A stretch of DNA of 64,000 bases from Stercorarius parasiticus (taxonomy: Eukaryota > Chordata > Aves > Charadriiformes > Stercorariidae): assembly GCA_013396915.1 (NCBI GenBank), contig VWZL01002573.1, positions 1,862,323 to 1,926,322 of the forward strand. The letters run 5' to 3'. Numbering within the stretch: the stretch's first letter is position 1; each line of letters begins with the position of its first letter. The translations under genes and the position numbers were made by a program. Shown here in pieces: positions 11,969 through 24,869 of the stretch. The notes below the pieces were generated by a model. It ran no database searches, was not told where the DNA came from, and was given only the letters and a program-made list of their open reading frames with translations.

Positions 11969-12559
11969 TTTTCACCCAGCGGCAGCGGGGCTGTGGCTGC
12001 TGGCGGCTCGCAGCCGAGGCTGCCCCGCCAGCTCCGCTTTCAGACGACAGCTGCAGATCCCAGGTGGTCTGACATTTGAGATAGGGGCTGCGGGTAAGAT
12101 TGAAGGTGTTTTAGGGGAGAAGGAGGCTGCGAATAACACCGAGCCCTCATCCAGATGGAATCGTTCACGAAATAACCTGAGATACTCTATTACTGTCCAT
12201 ATGTCTCCCAGGTCTCCAAAGGCCATACTCCATTGATTTATTAGAAATCTGCTTTTTCCAGCGTTGGTTCTTTCCAAAACAGAGCATAATGTGGGATTTA
12301 CCATCACCTGAAACACTCGTTTTTGAAAATCCGCTCTTTGCATAAGTCAGTCTTCAGAAATGCTTCAACACCAGGTTAAAAAGTAAATATTTTGCGGTGG
12401 GAGCCCCCTCTTCACGTACCCTTTTAACAAGTTTCTTCCTGTCACGATGAATGATAAAACATTTTATAGGGCATTTCTGTGATAAATAAATGGCTGAAGG
12501 CATGGCACCAATAGAATAAAAGCCACCAGATATAACTATGCTAACTGTCTGCCTTACAC
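11969..12559. other. Unique DNA with a short GC-rich patch
   Basis: The first 100 bases (about 11980-12060) are GC-rich with several CpG (for example GGCTCGCAGCCGAGGC). The rest is ordinary. No gene was recognised. The minus frame 11972-12343 (123 codons) has no recognised domain. Confidence 0.5.
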
Positions 12560-13360
12560 TTATTTCTTCCTTTGCATATAAGCCTGGAAGAATTATTTTA
12601 TTGTTTTAGCACTGCAAACAATTGTTATTAGTGTATCTTATTTATAGTCAGTTCTTTGAGGCACTATAGTAATATAGAAAAATATCAGTTATTTCATCAC
12701 ACTGGTGAATTTAATGAACCTGAAGGTGTGTGTTATTTTAGCACTTGCTGTAGCTCCTGTGAAAACCCAATGGTGCTAAAATCTGTAAACCTGTCACTGC
12801 TTAAGTAATAACCTTGTTAAAAGCATCTTCATTTAACTTATTTCAGCTTTTGCAGAATGCAGGTTTTATTTTATCAGTGTAGGGAATAGGTGTTCCCTAC
12901 CAAACCACTTATTGTAAATATAGTTAATTGTAGTTCATTAATTTATTCTCAGTGTTATTGCTTTTATTTTAACACTTAGTTTAAATTAAGCATTGTCTAG
13001 AATTGAGTTCCCGTTTTCGATTTTTTTAAACAAACTCTTAATTTATATAAAATATCTTTGGTTAGAACAGTAAATTTTATTCTGCAATATGGAAAATGCT
13101 GTTTGCATTCATTAATATCCCTTTATGCTGCAAGGGATGAGCTTTCTTCCTTAACAGTAGACAGGAAAACAAAATGAGATTTTTTTTTTTAATCTTACCA
13201 CTGTGAAATTGGGCTTCTTTCTTTCATTTAAAAATATAGAGAAATTGAAATATTGATGGCATGTGTTCCAAATTATCAATTGATCCCTTCAAATGTACAT
13301 CTACAATTATTGAAATCCTAGCAATAAAAAAAATGGGAACTCCCTGCTATTTAGCACCAT
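12560..13360. promoter_or_regulatory. Candidate conserved non-coding block (AT-rich, repeat-free)
   Basis: This 0.8 kb lacks recognisable transposon sequence and long open frames and is dense in homeodomain- and SOX-like words. An exact 10-bp palindrome AACAATTGTT (12617-12626) contains two overlapping inverted SOX cores, and TTAATTA/AATTAAT-type words recur (12930-13060). This texture is typical of vertebrate developmental enhancers, but conservation cannot be judged from one sequence. Confidence 0.3.
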
Positions 13361-14724
13361 TCAGCAAAAGAGAAGTGTAATTTGCACCATCACTTTTTTT
13401 ATAGCACCAATGATACTTCCTACGTTATTACACCGTGGAGTTGTTTGTGACAAATGATAAAAGTATCAGGTTCCTAGTAAATTTTTACAAGGTGGGCAAT
13501 TATCCATCCATTAATACTTTTTCTTCTTTGAGAGCTGCTACGCTGCCCTGTGCTGTATGGCAGACACAAGGCATGTCAGGGATAAAGTCTGCAGAAACCG
13601 ATGCTGAATGCCAGCACAAGCCCTGCTCCTAAAGGCAGAGAGACCACAGTAGAAACCCAAATGCGTTGGCTGCTTTGAAATAATTATCAGAATTAGCTAT
13701 CCAGGATGCTTCTATTAGGTTGTCATTTCATTGGGGGTTTGTTTATTTTTTCCCTCCCCATAATTTAACTCTCCTTCTCAATGTGTTTCTGTTTCACTGT
13801 TTACTGATCTATGCTTTGGTGTAGGGCCGCGACGAATATAACTCAGACCCCCATCATCAAAGAGAGTGCAACGTCCTCCATTTACACTAGGCACAAAGCT
13901 GACCTTGGATATTTAATCGCTCTTATCATCAGAAGTTTCTGGCCTAATGAGTCTTGATTTTAGTTTGCAAACAAGTCAAAAATGTTATTAAACTTCTTCC
14001 CTTCTCACGGTTTTTGTGCCAAAACCCCTAAGGGGGATGGCAGAGCATGGTGCTGGTAACTCTGGGTGGGTCCTACACAGCAAGAGCAATGCTGTAGGAA
14101 TTACTCCTCACCCGGATGTTAGGGAGCAAGGGTGGGTGAGGGCAGTCAGTGGGCAACCTCTGAGATGGGAATGAGGAATAGAAGCGTGATTTGAAGGCAC
14201 CAGCATCCTCCAACGCCTTTATGAGCAGCTCAAAGCCAAGGCGGGGACACCCAGATCTGCTCTAGGGCTGGGGAAAAGCAGGGAAGGAGACCGAAGAGGT
14301 GAGGGGGAGGAGGAGGAAAGTCACACTGCCTACGTGTTGTGTCTACAGCAGGGTCACTTCACAAAAAAACAGGTCTTGTCACACACCAAAAGAGTGTGAA
14401 CGTGCCTGAGAGGAGGAGAAAGAGGGAAGCCAAGCTGCCGACTCCTGTGACTGACCGTAGGATGAGGATTTAGGGCAGAAGTTAGGATGCTTCAAATCCC
14501 TACAGCTGTGGTATGTCTGCAGGATCTGAGAATCCGGACTAAGCAACTGAAAAGGAATCCAGTTGTTTAAGCTTAGACGGGGATTGTGTTTATATTTGTT
14601 TTGCCTGTAACCTTTCCTTTCCAGCCTCGCAACTAAAAGCCTGACCTTACGTCTTGCTTAATAAACCTTTTGCGAAAGCTTTATTTTACCATTCAGCCTG
14701 CCCCGTGCTATAGGGAAGATGGAT
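13361..14724. other. Unique non-coding DNA
   Basis: No gene or transposon was recognised. Purine-rich stretches occur at 14280-14320 and 14408-14430. Confidence 0.5.
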
Positions 14725-14757
14725 GGGAGGGAAGGGGTGCAGGGTGGGCAGCCGGGG
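14725..14757 (+). other. G-quadruplex motif
   Basis: Six runs of at least three G lie within 33 bases (14725-27, 14729-31, 14734-37, 14742-44, 14746-48, 14754-57), with loops of 1 to 5 bases. This satisfies the usual G3+N1-7 rule with two spare runs. Confidence 0.75.
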
Positions 14758-15559
14758 TGCTCGTCCTGCCCTGCTGCCACCGACGGGAGCCGTAGGGAAA
14801 TGCCATCCAACACAGCCATAAGCCCTCCTGTGAAGTACTAGGCAGTCAAGAGGGATCCCATGGCCTAAAGCATCTCACGGCTACTCCTTATAATGCATTC
14901 AGTTAAAAAAATACAGATAACTGTAAATGTATGTAAAAGTATCTAGCTGACAATGATCAAATATGATTTAGATTAAAAAGGAAACCCTCCGCAAATGCAT
15001 GCATTATTTTGGGGCAGCACGTGAGCCTGGAACCCTGAGAGCTTCGCCACTGCAGAGCCATGGGTCCAGTTGAGTGGGAGTCAGCATCCCCGTGCCTCTG
15101 GAGCTGCTGCTCAACTTTGCTTCGTCCCTCCCTAACCATGTTTGTGAAACTGGATTACGAGTTCCTACCTATCCTGGAATTAGGTGGGTATGCTGTTAAA
15201 AGAAACCTCGAGCCTTTTCTGCCCCAACACAAGAAAAAATTCCGGTACCAAATATCTGGCCTGTTTCCAGAAGCCTTACTATTTCTCCTGATATTGTACA
15301 CGACTGCTGCCCATGTAGAAAAAAGAAAAGACAAACCCAATTTAGACTCTGCATTGGTGGGAGAGCACTGAGTACAGCCCTGGGAGGGAGGATGGGGAAA
15401 GGCAATACTGGCACCACCATTCCTTTGAACCCTGCGCAACAGGGCAAAGCTGGGGATGGGAATTTGCCTTTCTAAAAAACAGCGTAAGCCCAGCAATGCG
15501 TTTCATACACATTTATACTGTATTGACTTAGGCTGGTTTATAGCTAAAGCTAAAGCTAT
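14758..15559. other. Unique non-coding DNA
   Basis: Overlapping open frames occur on both strands at about 15060-15500 (103 and 113 codons). None has a recognisable domain, and their overlap suggests a stop-poor patch rather than a gene. Confidence 0.5.
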
Positions 15560-16400
15560 TTATCCACTGTACTGAAAGGCAAAATAATTCCAGGTAGGGT
15601 TTCACATTAATGATCTTTTCTTTTTATAATATAAAGCCAGCGCACTGCAGTTCTGTATCTACTGCTAGTACCAAACTGGAGTTAAGTCAATACTATGTTT
15701 ATGGGTGTAGTGCAAAAAATGTAAGATTGCATTTAAAATTATTGAGCAGAAAATCTGAATGTAATAAGATTTCTTCGTAAAGCCAGCATACATTTATCCC
15801 TCACATTGACGCAACAGTAATAGCAATTTGACCCACGTAACTTTCGTTTCTTAAGTTATACTATTACAGACCAATTATACATTCTTTAAAGAAATGTTAT
15901 TAATTATTGAAACATTAAAAAGCTGAAGTCATTGTTTTTGTGCACTTAGCATAGCTTTTAAGACAGATTATAGAGGGAGAATCTTTTGGTAGATAGTCTT
16001 AAAATATTCACCAGTGCTAGAACAATTTAATGAAATTCACATTTATTTCAAGGATTTTTTTAATTAAATCTATTGGTTGTTGGTATCCGTAAACCCTCAA
16101 GAATAAACACCTGCAGTGTTTTATTATGTAAAAAGGTAGTTTAATTGCATCATATTTATCACAGACAAATCAAGCCCTATTCAGAAGATAATAATGACAC
16201 AGTAATTGGACCAGTAATTGGTTCAGGATGATTCAATATTGTACTAATAATCATAAATACTACTGTCTCCTGCTTTGGTACAAGGCTGACACTATATTAT
16301 AGATTGGATTTGGTGCAATAAATATTCGTGAACTGGGTCCAGTAGTGCCTAGGTCTTTAGTTCAACTGCGTTAGTAAATAACAGGTATCAAATAATGCCT
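15560..16400. promoter_or_regulatory. Candidate conserved non-coding block with homeodomain motifs
   Basis: Repeat-free AT-rich DNA with many TAATTA/CAATTA-type words (for example TTATTAATTATTG near 15896 and CCAATTATAC near 15871) and a short tandem homeodomain site at 16200-16221. No open frame is meaningful. The call rests on motif density and lack of repeats, not on conservation data. Confidence 0.3.
16200..16221 (+). promoter_or_regulatory. Paired TAATTG homeodomain sites, 12-bp direct repeat
   Basis: CAGTAATTGG occurs at 16200-16209 and again, exactly, at 16212-16221. TAATTG is a core bound by many antennapedia-type, MSX, DLX and NKX-like homeodomains. A 12-bp period puts the two cores roughly one helical turn apart on the same face. 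Confidence 0.4.
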
Positions 16401-17120
16401 CCTACATGAGCAATCATTCCTAGCGGGCGACACAGGGAATAATGTGCTTTTTTTCTGCTTCTAGAAATGGCTGGAAGAGGCATTCTTAGGGCAATGATTC
16501 TTTTGGCTCCTTGCATTCAGCGTTGCCATTTGCCTCAGAGATGATTCCACTCCAAGCAAACCTGGTCACACTCAGAGCCAGTTGTAAAGTAGATCCATTT
16601 GGTTTAAATCTTGCTTTCTTTGGCTTTTTGCCTATTTGTTTGCGTTCCTGACAGCGGGAGAAAGGCAATACTTCAAAGAGGCCCAATTCGCAAAAGATGC
16701 TGAGCATCTAGCCTCAAAGGAGAAACAGGAGGGTGACTAAGGTAACCCAAATGTGGTCACCCCAAACTCCACAGTAAGTCAGGGAATACACACAGTGTGG
16801 TTTGTCCCCAGTGGGTCGTGCACCCCTGGGGATGGCCACCAATGAGCCTCTGTGGGCCACCGGACCCCAGCAAACCCCCTGGCATATCTTGGGCTTATGC
16901 TCGCCACGGAAATCGGTACTGCTATTGCTTTCCTTAACTGTATCTTTTTCATGCGTTTCCAATATTTTCTCTGTTTGGCAGGTCCAGAGAACCACCATCC
17001 GAAATGAGGTGCTCACCTTGCTCCCCACCTCCTGCCCAGCACCGCGGGGGTCTTCCTGCAGCCTTCCAGGTGACGCTTGCTACTTAAATCTGATATTTCT
17101 AGTTCAAATCTCATAAAACC
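16401..17120. other. Unique non-coding DNA
   Basis: Open frames of about 104 codons on both strands overlap at 16714-17116 without recognisable domains. No repeat was recognised. Confidence 0.5.
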
Positions 17121-17153
17121 CATGAGGTTTTTTGCTCATGAAAACACCTCATG
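17121..17153. repeat. Short imperfect inverted repeat
   Basis: CATGAGGT at 17121-17128 pairs with ACCTCATG at 17146-17153. After one mismatch, TTTT pairs with AAAA, giving about 13 paired bases around a very short loop. It is too short for a microRNA precursor. Confidence 0.5.
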
Positions 17154-17182
17154 AAAGTAACCACGATAAAAAGATTCCTTAT

Positions 17183-17275
17183 TATAGAATAAATATGGTT
17201 GGAAGAGACCTTTGAAATCATCAAGTCTAACCATTAACCTAGCACTGCCAAGTTACTATCAAAACTACCAAATAA
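17183..17275 (-). mobile_element. CR1 LINE 3' fragment, diverged
   Basis: TTATAGAATAAATATGGTTG, GGAAGAGACCTTTGAAATCA and 'tcaagtctaaccattaacctagcactgccaag' (split here only for reading) match the 3' end of an older avian CR1 subfamily read on the minus strand. The CCATTAACCTAGCACTGCCA segment is diagnostic. Similarity fades after about 17275. Confidence 0.85.
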
Positions 17276-20200
17276 CTCCTAAAAGTTATTCTTGCTGAAT
17301 GCGACACGTTAGCAATCAGGTCTGAACTTCCCAAACACCGATAGCACTACATAAAAGTACTTATATTTATACTAAGGCTGGTAAAAAAGAGATGATAGAT
17401 TTTCAAAGACACTACAACTTCTCTGGATTTCAGCTGGAGCTTTGACTAGAGTTTTCCAGACTATCCTGATGTGATCTGAGCACCTGCTTAGTTTTATGCT
17501 ATCATGACTTCCTTATCATCTTAATAAAAACCTTACTTATTCCAATTGTGCAAAATAAACTGGCATACCGGTACCCAACTGTAATCTACTTTCTTCCTCT
17601 GTTTTTATTTGTATGTATAATATACCATTTTTAATTTTCTTTCTTTTCTTGACTTGTGCGGGGAGGGGTGGGGGGAAAAAAAAAAAATCTGATCAAGCAA
17701 ACACAATAGCATTATGGCAAAGGGTGGATTGTAGGAGGTTGCCATCCTGTAGCCAGTTGCTTGTTTATCGTGGGTTGATACAGTATAACATGGCGCACAA
17801 AACCACTCACGTGCCATTTTAATGATAACTGTGAAAATCGCGCCTGTCACCACTGCATTCAGCAGACACTTGGCGGACCCGCGGCACTGTTTCTTCGCCA
17901 GTGCTGTGGTCTTTCAGAGAGAGCCAAAAGGGAGTGGAGCCTCATTATCCCCGAAACAATGATCCTTATTCACTAGGCAGAGAAACTTGCTTTTCATCGG
18001 CGCATTATACAGCTCGGAGCTGGAATAGAGATAACATATCCCCTTTATCACCAGAACAAAGGCTCAGGGTCTATGCTCCTGGCTTGGAATAATGCCCTCA
18101 GCAGCCTAAAGTGATGCATTTGTAAGCGTTTACCTCTTTTCCTTTAATTGCTTTGCACAGGAGGGATGGTGCAGTGAGGCCCAGGTACCAACCCAAGATG
18201 GACGGTGGGATGCTGAGCCACCGGCGCTCCTGCGCAGACAGGGCTCCGCTTCTCCTTGATGTACCATCCCGCTTGCTGACACTTCCACTCCAAAACGCAG
18301 TACCTGAAGGATGGAGGAAGGGCGGGAGATAAGGAATGCAGACAGCCGAAGAGACAATTCATATTGCAGAAGGTACTTAGGGAAGCCTTTTAAGACTATA
18401 TAGGGGAGCAGCCACGGTGTAGGCACTAAGGCTGAAAGCAATCTGTACAAATGAAATGCCATGGCAGAATGGCGCCAGGGGACCAGTTCACTCATAATGG
18501 AGTCAAAGTACCAGAGCCCAAACACACCAGTTACGCACTTGTCCTGCAACGGTGGAAGCTATGGGAAGGCATGCAACACCGAACCTTCCCTTTTTTAATT
18601 TCTTTTTCCCTTGGTGCTCCATCCCCAAGCCATTTTTTTCCACTTTGCCTGAGTCTCTCTTACCTTAGCCTCGCGCGGGGAGGAGGGAAAGGTGAGAAGA
18701 CAGGAGAGCTATCGCTGTGCACAGCCAGGCAGGCAGGCAGCAGAGGTAGATGAACAGAATGTGTTGAAAGCATCATGATCCAGCGCCAGGAAATAACAGT
18801 TAGCATATCCCTGAATGACATTTACAGGAAACCTATGTTTCCTTTTCAGGGCCATAAGCTTCAACAAACTGGTGTGTTCAGTCAGCCCTTCCCCATGTAC
18901 AGTATGGATGCCACAATTTTCTCAGCATATGCTCAGCTGCGTCCTTCTGATGGCATCCATGTTGGCGCCTTTCCATCTATAGGCATGGAGGGATGTCTTC
19001 ATCTTCTGCAGGAGTCTGGGGCTACTGCCAAAGGCAGGGATCCAAGCACCGCAGGCAAGGAAAGTGGATCGTTTTGGTTCCTGAATAAGGATTAGGCTTT
19101 GCAACACCTGAGCAGTGAAAATCCTGTGGAGCCTTCATGGCCGGAGCCAGGAAACGCCGCGGTTCTGCTGAATATTGCTGAGCGGAGTCCTATTTAACCA
19201 AGGTGAATGTTTGCTGCAGAGCAAATTACAGAAAATTTAGGAAACAAATGGCAAATAGGCAGCCACACGTAATGTCCGTATAAAGGCTTCAATGGTTTTG
19301 GCTCCGACGCTTTCTCGACATGTAACAGACAACACTTCCATTATCTTAACTCACTCCCAGCTCTCACCTAAGGAAAAACCATGCGGCCCGTGCCTCCGCT
19401 CCAAGAGCTCCTTTACTTATGGGAAACAGAGATCCCTTTGATCTTTTGTTATATGCCGCCGAGGAGCCCAGTTATACACCATCCTAAGCAACAATACCAG
19501 TCAAATCCCTTTATTATTTACTTCTTTATTTTTAATCACAAACAGCAAAAAAAAATATCCCTCTGTTTTCCCCCTGGAGCTTATCTGCTTCTTTTCTTTT
19601 CACAGTATGGGCCAAAACGTACTCTTCTTACTCGAGAAAGGAGGATTTCACTGAAGTAAACAGGATACCCAGAATTAAGGGCAGGATTTTGTCTACATGC
19701 TGTTTTATCCACTGTACATTTATCGTATCTGAGACACTTAGGAGAGGAGACGGGAATTTATTTAGATATTAAATGGCCTTGGAAATCATTCTCAACAAGG
19801 AATAAAACATTCCCTTTCCATAAAATCACATTATAGAATAAGTGTTTAAGTTAATTTACGGAGAAAATTTAGAAAACAAAAGCCAAGTCGCAGCCACACA
19901 CGAACTCGCACCTCTCCCGCTGGAGGGAGAGAAGCGGAAATATTTCCTCTCCTCCTTTCTGATCCGCTTGTTTTACTGAAAGGAGAAGGTAACCTCATCG
20001 ATTAGCAGCACATAAAAGCCAGGCATACACAAAGCAGCAAGAGGTGATGGAGATGTGAATTAAAAGCAGTTTCATGGCTCTGCACCTGATCAGGAAAAAC
20101 CTTTTTAGCTCAGCATCGCTGAAGAAGTTGTCTCCTACCTTTGAGCCATTTTTCTCCTCCTTCTTCAAACACGTGCCTTTTCCGAAGAAACGATGACAAC

Positions 20201-20279
20201 ACACGGCTAATTAACAACAAAGAATAATTGAACTATGGCTCTAACTATCTACCTTTAAATCAAAGGAAGAAGGCAACCA
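17276..20279. other. Unique non-coding DNA
   Basis: About 3 kb without a recognised gene or transposon. It contains a G-run cluster at 17660-17675, a (CAGG)n microrepeat at about 18725-18739 and pyrimidine-rich DNA at 18583-18650. The frames 18130-18549 (minus) and 18775-19095 (plus) are open for 139 and 106 codons with no recognisable domain. Confidence 0.5.
17660..17675 (+). other. G-run cluster followed by A-run
   Basis: GGGGAGGGGTGGGGGG is followed directly by twelve A. Three long G runs, the last able to supply two strands, make a quadruplex possible. Confidence 0.5.
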
Positions 20280-20760
20280 ATACTAAAATTTAATCTGTCC
20301 TCTGGGGCTGGAGACAGCTTACAGGTTCAAGTCAGATAGCAAATGTAGCTAAATGGCAGTCAGAAAAGATCATGTGACTGGGGGCTAAAAACTAATTAAT
20401 CTCCATAAAGCTGTAAGTGAGGTAGGTAAGATGACTTGAAATCTGATTACATTATTGCATTTAAGGAGGGGAAAATGCAGCATGTATTTTTCATGTTGAT
20501 TTTAACCACCTGAGCCCTTAATGACATTTTGTACCTTGAAAGAAAGCTCATATTTCATCTATATTTAAAAAGAACTACAAAGATGTTATTGTCATCTGCA
20601 CAGGATTTACTAATTTAGTCTAAATAATGGTGCTGTGAATCACACAAAGTGCATTTCTAAACTTTTTTTTTTTCTGGTGTAAGTCAGAAGAAGATTACAT
20701 ACAACTATGCAAAGCCATAAAGCCAAACATTTAACAAAAGCTGAAATAAATCTTAGGAAA
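20280..20760. promoter_or_regulatory. Candidate conserved non-coding block
   Basis: Repeat-free AT-rich DNA with words such as AAACTAATTAATCTCC (20390-20405) and TGACTTGAAATCTGATTACA, and no useful open frame. The texture resembles the other AT-rich blocks in this window. No conservation evidence is available here. Confidence 0.22.
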
Positions 20761-21554
20761 AGAATAATTTTACTAGGTACTCCAATACACGATGAAAAAA
20801 AAGACCCTGGATTCTAGCTGACTGCTCAAGATGCATATGTTTTGCTCCTCTGATTTGTAAACAACCTCCGATGCTAAATTTTGAATTAGTGGGAACGCAG
20901 CATTGCTTACGATTTCTATTATTTATAAATGGCTACAAAGCGAGGAACAAACAAACAAAAAGAAAAAAAAACTCCAGGCAGACAGGAGACCGCAATTCAA
21001 TGAATCCAGTCAAAATACGCACAGAATAGACCCACCTGACCTTAGGTTTTTTTTATTGTGGGGAACAGATGTTAAAATAGAAAAGAAAAGAAACAGAAAA
21101 CTGCCACCACGTACCAAGCTGAAATGAACCCTGAAGTTAATTTTTCAGGCTTCACTCACGGCTGTGGGCCACTGTCCGGAATCTCTGCTTCTTGTGTAGC
21201 AGCATCCATGTAAATATTGCGGTGTGGAAAACACTACAGACACACCAGAAAAAAAAAAAAAAAAATCAAAAAAAAACCACAAAAAAACCCCCCCAAAAAC
21301 CAAAAAGACCCAGAGGCGTTGTCGGAGTCAATTACGTGTTTCAGAGATTCGTTATCAGCGGCACCTGCTAACCACCGCCACACTGCCACCGCCGGCGTGC
21401 GCAGGGGGACGGAGACGGGGACAGCTTTATGTGATGAAAAAGTGTACTTTTAAAATGTGCGTAATATACTTGATATATACTGCCATACAAGTACATAGTG
21501 GCAATAAATAAACAGCATTTAAGTTAACAAGCACACGTTTATAGGTATAATAAT
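20761..21554. other. Unique DNA with A-rich and C-rich low complexity
   Basis: The stretch at 21248-21310 is A-rich with interspersed C runs and is probably a degraded simple repeat or retroposed A-tail. A CpG-containing GC patch follows at about 21313-21420. Confidence 0.5.
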
Positions 21555-21660
21555 GGCATTTTGCACTTCTGCAACACCTTTGATCCCAGAATTTCCGAGC
21601 CCTTTGCAAAGATTAATTAATTAAGCTTCAACACGCCCCTGCACCAGATGTTATTAAAAT
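21555..21660 (-). repeat. MIR-type SINE relic
   Basis: TTTGCACTTCTGCAACACCT, 'gatcccagaatttccgagcc', CTTTGCAAAGATTAATTAAT and TAAGCTTCAACACGCCCCTG follow the order of an amniote MIR-like element read on the minus strand (…caccttt…gatctcaaagcgctttacaaa…ttaattaagcctcacaacacccctg… in the family). Limits are approximate. Confidence 0.6.
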
Positions 21661-24600
21661 ACTTTTTATGGCTTACAAATTCTACGAAAGACATGCTTGT
21701 ATTTCATGTCTTATTGTGCCTCCTATCCAAAGCAATTACCTTTCTCCTCACTTGGCTGTGTGGTGGCTGGGAAGTGATGCCGGGATCCTCCTGCCCGCTT
21801 GGGCTGGGAGATTCTTTTGCAGCTTTTAGCCTCCTATTGCTGATCAAGAAATTGGGGGGTTCATGCCCTCCTGGGTACCCCATCCCTTGACCAGCTCCCC
21901 TGCTTTGCCTCTCTTTTGCTCCTAAAGCCTCAGATTTTCCTTCCCCCGCCTCCTGCGTTGCTCTTTTGCTATGGCTGATCTTCCTGAAATGCTCAGGGAT
22001 TTTGCAATTTGTTATTTAGAGTTCGGAAGATATTTTTCCCGCATGGTGAAACTGTCATGTGGCTTTAAAGTGCAGCCCCCTCCCGGCCTCCACCTTCCCC
22101 TGCCGTTTCTCTCAGGAACCAAATCATTGTACTTCTTACATCTTTATTCCCAGTTCTGCCAGGATCCAACGTGAATTACAGTTCAAAATCTACTTGCAAG
22201 TGATTTAAGGTAGAGCAACTTGGCAGTAAAACTTGCAGGATGAGGGTGTGCGTTTGTAAAGTCTGGCACAGACGGATGCACCTCCTTGTGTGAACCCTTA
22301 GCCTCCATGGGAAAAGACATGGGAACAGGCTCTCAAACCTAATCCTCTGCTTATCACACATATCTAGAGCTGGCTACGCATCCTTCCCTGGACTGTGATT
22401 AGTAGAAAAAGCTCCCACATGGAGCAAAGTTTGTCCCTATAACTTATTCGACTTAGGAGAAGCCACACAGACACTTGCATTAAGGATTTTATTACTGGTG
22501 GGCAATATCTAACACCTCTTTCTGTTTCCTCCTGCTTCCAGAAATGGACTCTCAGGTACCGAAGAAGCAGCTCAGAATGCTGCTGTGTGAGGATGTTAAT
22601 TCAAATCTCTCGACCTAACTTATTACTTACTGAAACTGGTTGTGTCTGCTGGCCACTGCTCAAATTTGAGTAAAATTTCAGTTCAGTTACTGGATCATAT
22701 AACCGCACACAAGCATACACAACCTCACCTCATGCACATCGCCTCCTAGAAAAGACATCTGAAAATGTGCCCAACAGACACCTTGGGTTGGTCTTCTCCT
22801 GGCCTATCTATATCTTACCCTGAAAAGTAAAATATCTTCTCTAAAGGTATGCACATCACTTTTTTTCTGCAATTACAGGGCTTTTAAGGATAGGGACTCC
22901 GAAAGGTAGTATGGATGAGTTGGAAACTCTCCACTAATTTACCCTTAAGCATCAGTGACAGCAAGCTCTCAGCTGGGCACCACAGGCACCCAAACTCCTA
23001 AAAGCACCAGAGATGGACCTCTTTAAGACCCACCAGCCACAAATGTTCCACTGACAAAATAACCCTCCCCGGAGGGGGAGGGTCTACGGGCTGTGGCCAC
23101 GGGTGGTTTGGTGACACACGTGCACAACTATCCTGGGCATTTTCCTCATGCCACTGACAAAGTCGTAGGCTCTCACCAAGCAGATACCTTTTGACGTTTC
23201 CTTACCGGTAGCATTTTTTCTCACAGTGGTCGGCACAGTCTCAGAGTTTATCTGAGCTCCGTTTTTGCTGCCGTTAAGAATGGCTCACCAGAAACCAATT
23301 TTAGGTTTCCTGTATTATCCTCCAGACATTGAGCACGAACCACGTCACCGCTCGTACTTTTAACAGATGTGCTGCTTCTCGGTAGCTGCAGCGCTCCTGT
23401 AGACTCAGTATTTCCTCTCTCGCTCTACTTGCTTATTCAGGCCGTAAAGAGTGACCGTCTGACCAGCGGACATACGTAACTCAGCCTCAAAGCATGGGTT
23501 TGTTTTGCTTTTCTATAGCGCTCTGACATAATGTTTTGTCAGTCGAGGTCCTTTGCCAACTACTTTTGGGAATCGCGCTGCTGACCAGCTTTGAGCGGAG
23601 CCTGTTCCTTAAAAAGGTACTTCTGTGGATTCCTTTTTTGAGGAACTAAGTTTGTTCCTTTTACGGCGGAAGGAGAGGGAATCCCCAGGCCAAACTTCAG
23701 ATTCCTGACATAATTCTCCACCTACTCAACTGCAGTTGTGCCCCGGCACAAGCACGTTCCCACACACTTCGAGGACGTTGCAGCTTCCATGCGCCTACGG
23801 AGAGCGGCAACCCGTGGAGAGCAGGAAAGGCAGAACCCACCACGAAAGTGTATTTTCCTTAGATGAAGAAGATCCTTTACAAATAAACAATGATCTTACC
23901 TTTTTCAGGTCACTTAGATAACTTAGCTGAGTCCAGCCGGGCTGAAAAAGTATCTGTGCCATACAGATGGTGATACCACAGCTCAGCGTGCTGAAGTATT
24001 TAATTACGCTAAGGTACCGTACAACCAAAATACCTTGACTTAATTTAGGTTGCATCTGGAAAGATGTGGTTTAAGATGTCAAGAGGTAGCTTTCTAATAT
24101 TTTCCTTCTCTCTTCTCATAAATCTACAATTTCTACTCGTAAGTTTTAAAACATATAAAAATTCAACTTTTTTTTTTTTAGATAGAAAGATAATATTGTC
24201 ATCAAAGGATTGGCTCTTGGACCGCATACTCCTTGGTTTTACATACTTGAGGCAAAACATTAGATACAAATCTATCTGAAGGCTCTTTAATAAGAAAGAT
24301 GGCAAGTAAATTCTGGTTTAATATAAAAGCCAATTCAACTATTAATCATGATTACAGATAATTCCCAATGTGGCATGATATCATTTAATTTCCCAAAAAA
24401 AACAGGGGAAGTGACAGCACGCATTTTTTTGAAACCATGCCATGTAATAATATCGTGCAAAGAAAGCCTTTGTAACCCGTTCTGTGCCTAGGTCATAAAT
24501 TACCAATCAGACACGTAGGTCACGTTTAATATTTTAAAGTCTCGTTTCACGTCTTCTTTTTTTTTTTTTTCCTTGTTCATGCTTTGTCTTAACAAATAAC

Positions 24601-24869
24601 GCTGGGCCATAATGAAAATAAACCTGCTGAAGTCTCGGTGGCCTGAGACAAGCTATAACACATTTCTGCACCGCGGGGTGGGCTCATGGGATACCTACTG
24701 AGAAAACGCAGCCCCTCTGCGCATGCTCAGACTATTAAAATGAATTGACATGTTAATGCTGACAGGAAAAGAGCACGAGAGAGCTTGCTAAATTACTGCT
24801 CAGTCAGGCACTAGGAATTCCTGAGTGGCTAACTCCTGAGCAAAACCTGCAGCAAGGAGACGAGGAGCC
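21661..24869. other. Unique non-coding DNA
   Basis: About 3.2 kb with no recognised gene or transposon. Moderately GC-rich sections (21780-22110, 23240-23450) alternate with AT-rich ones. TGCGCATGCTCA at 24718-24729 is one base away from the NRF1 consensus, just left of the purine tract. Confidence 0.5.
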
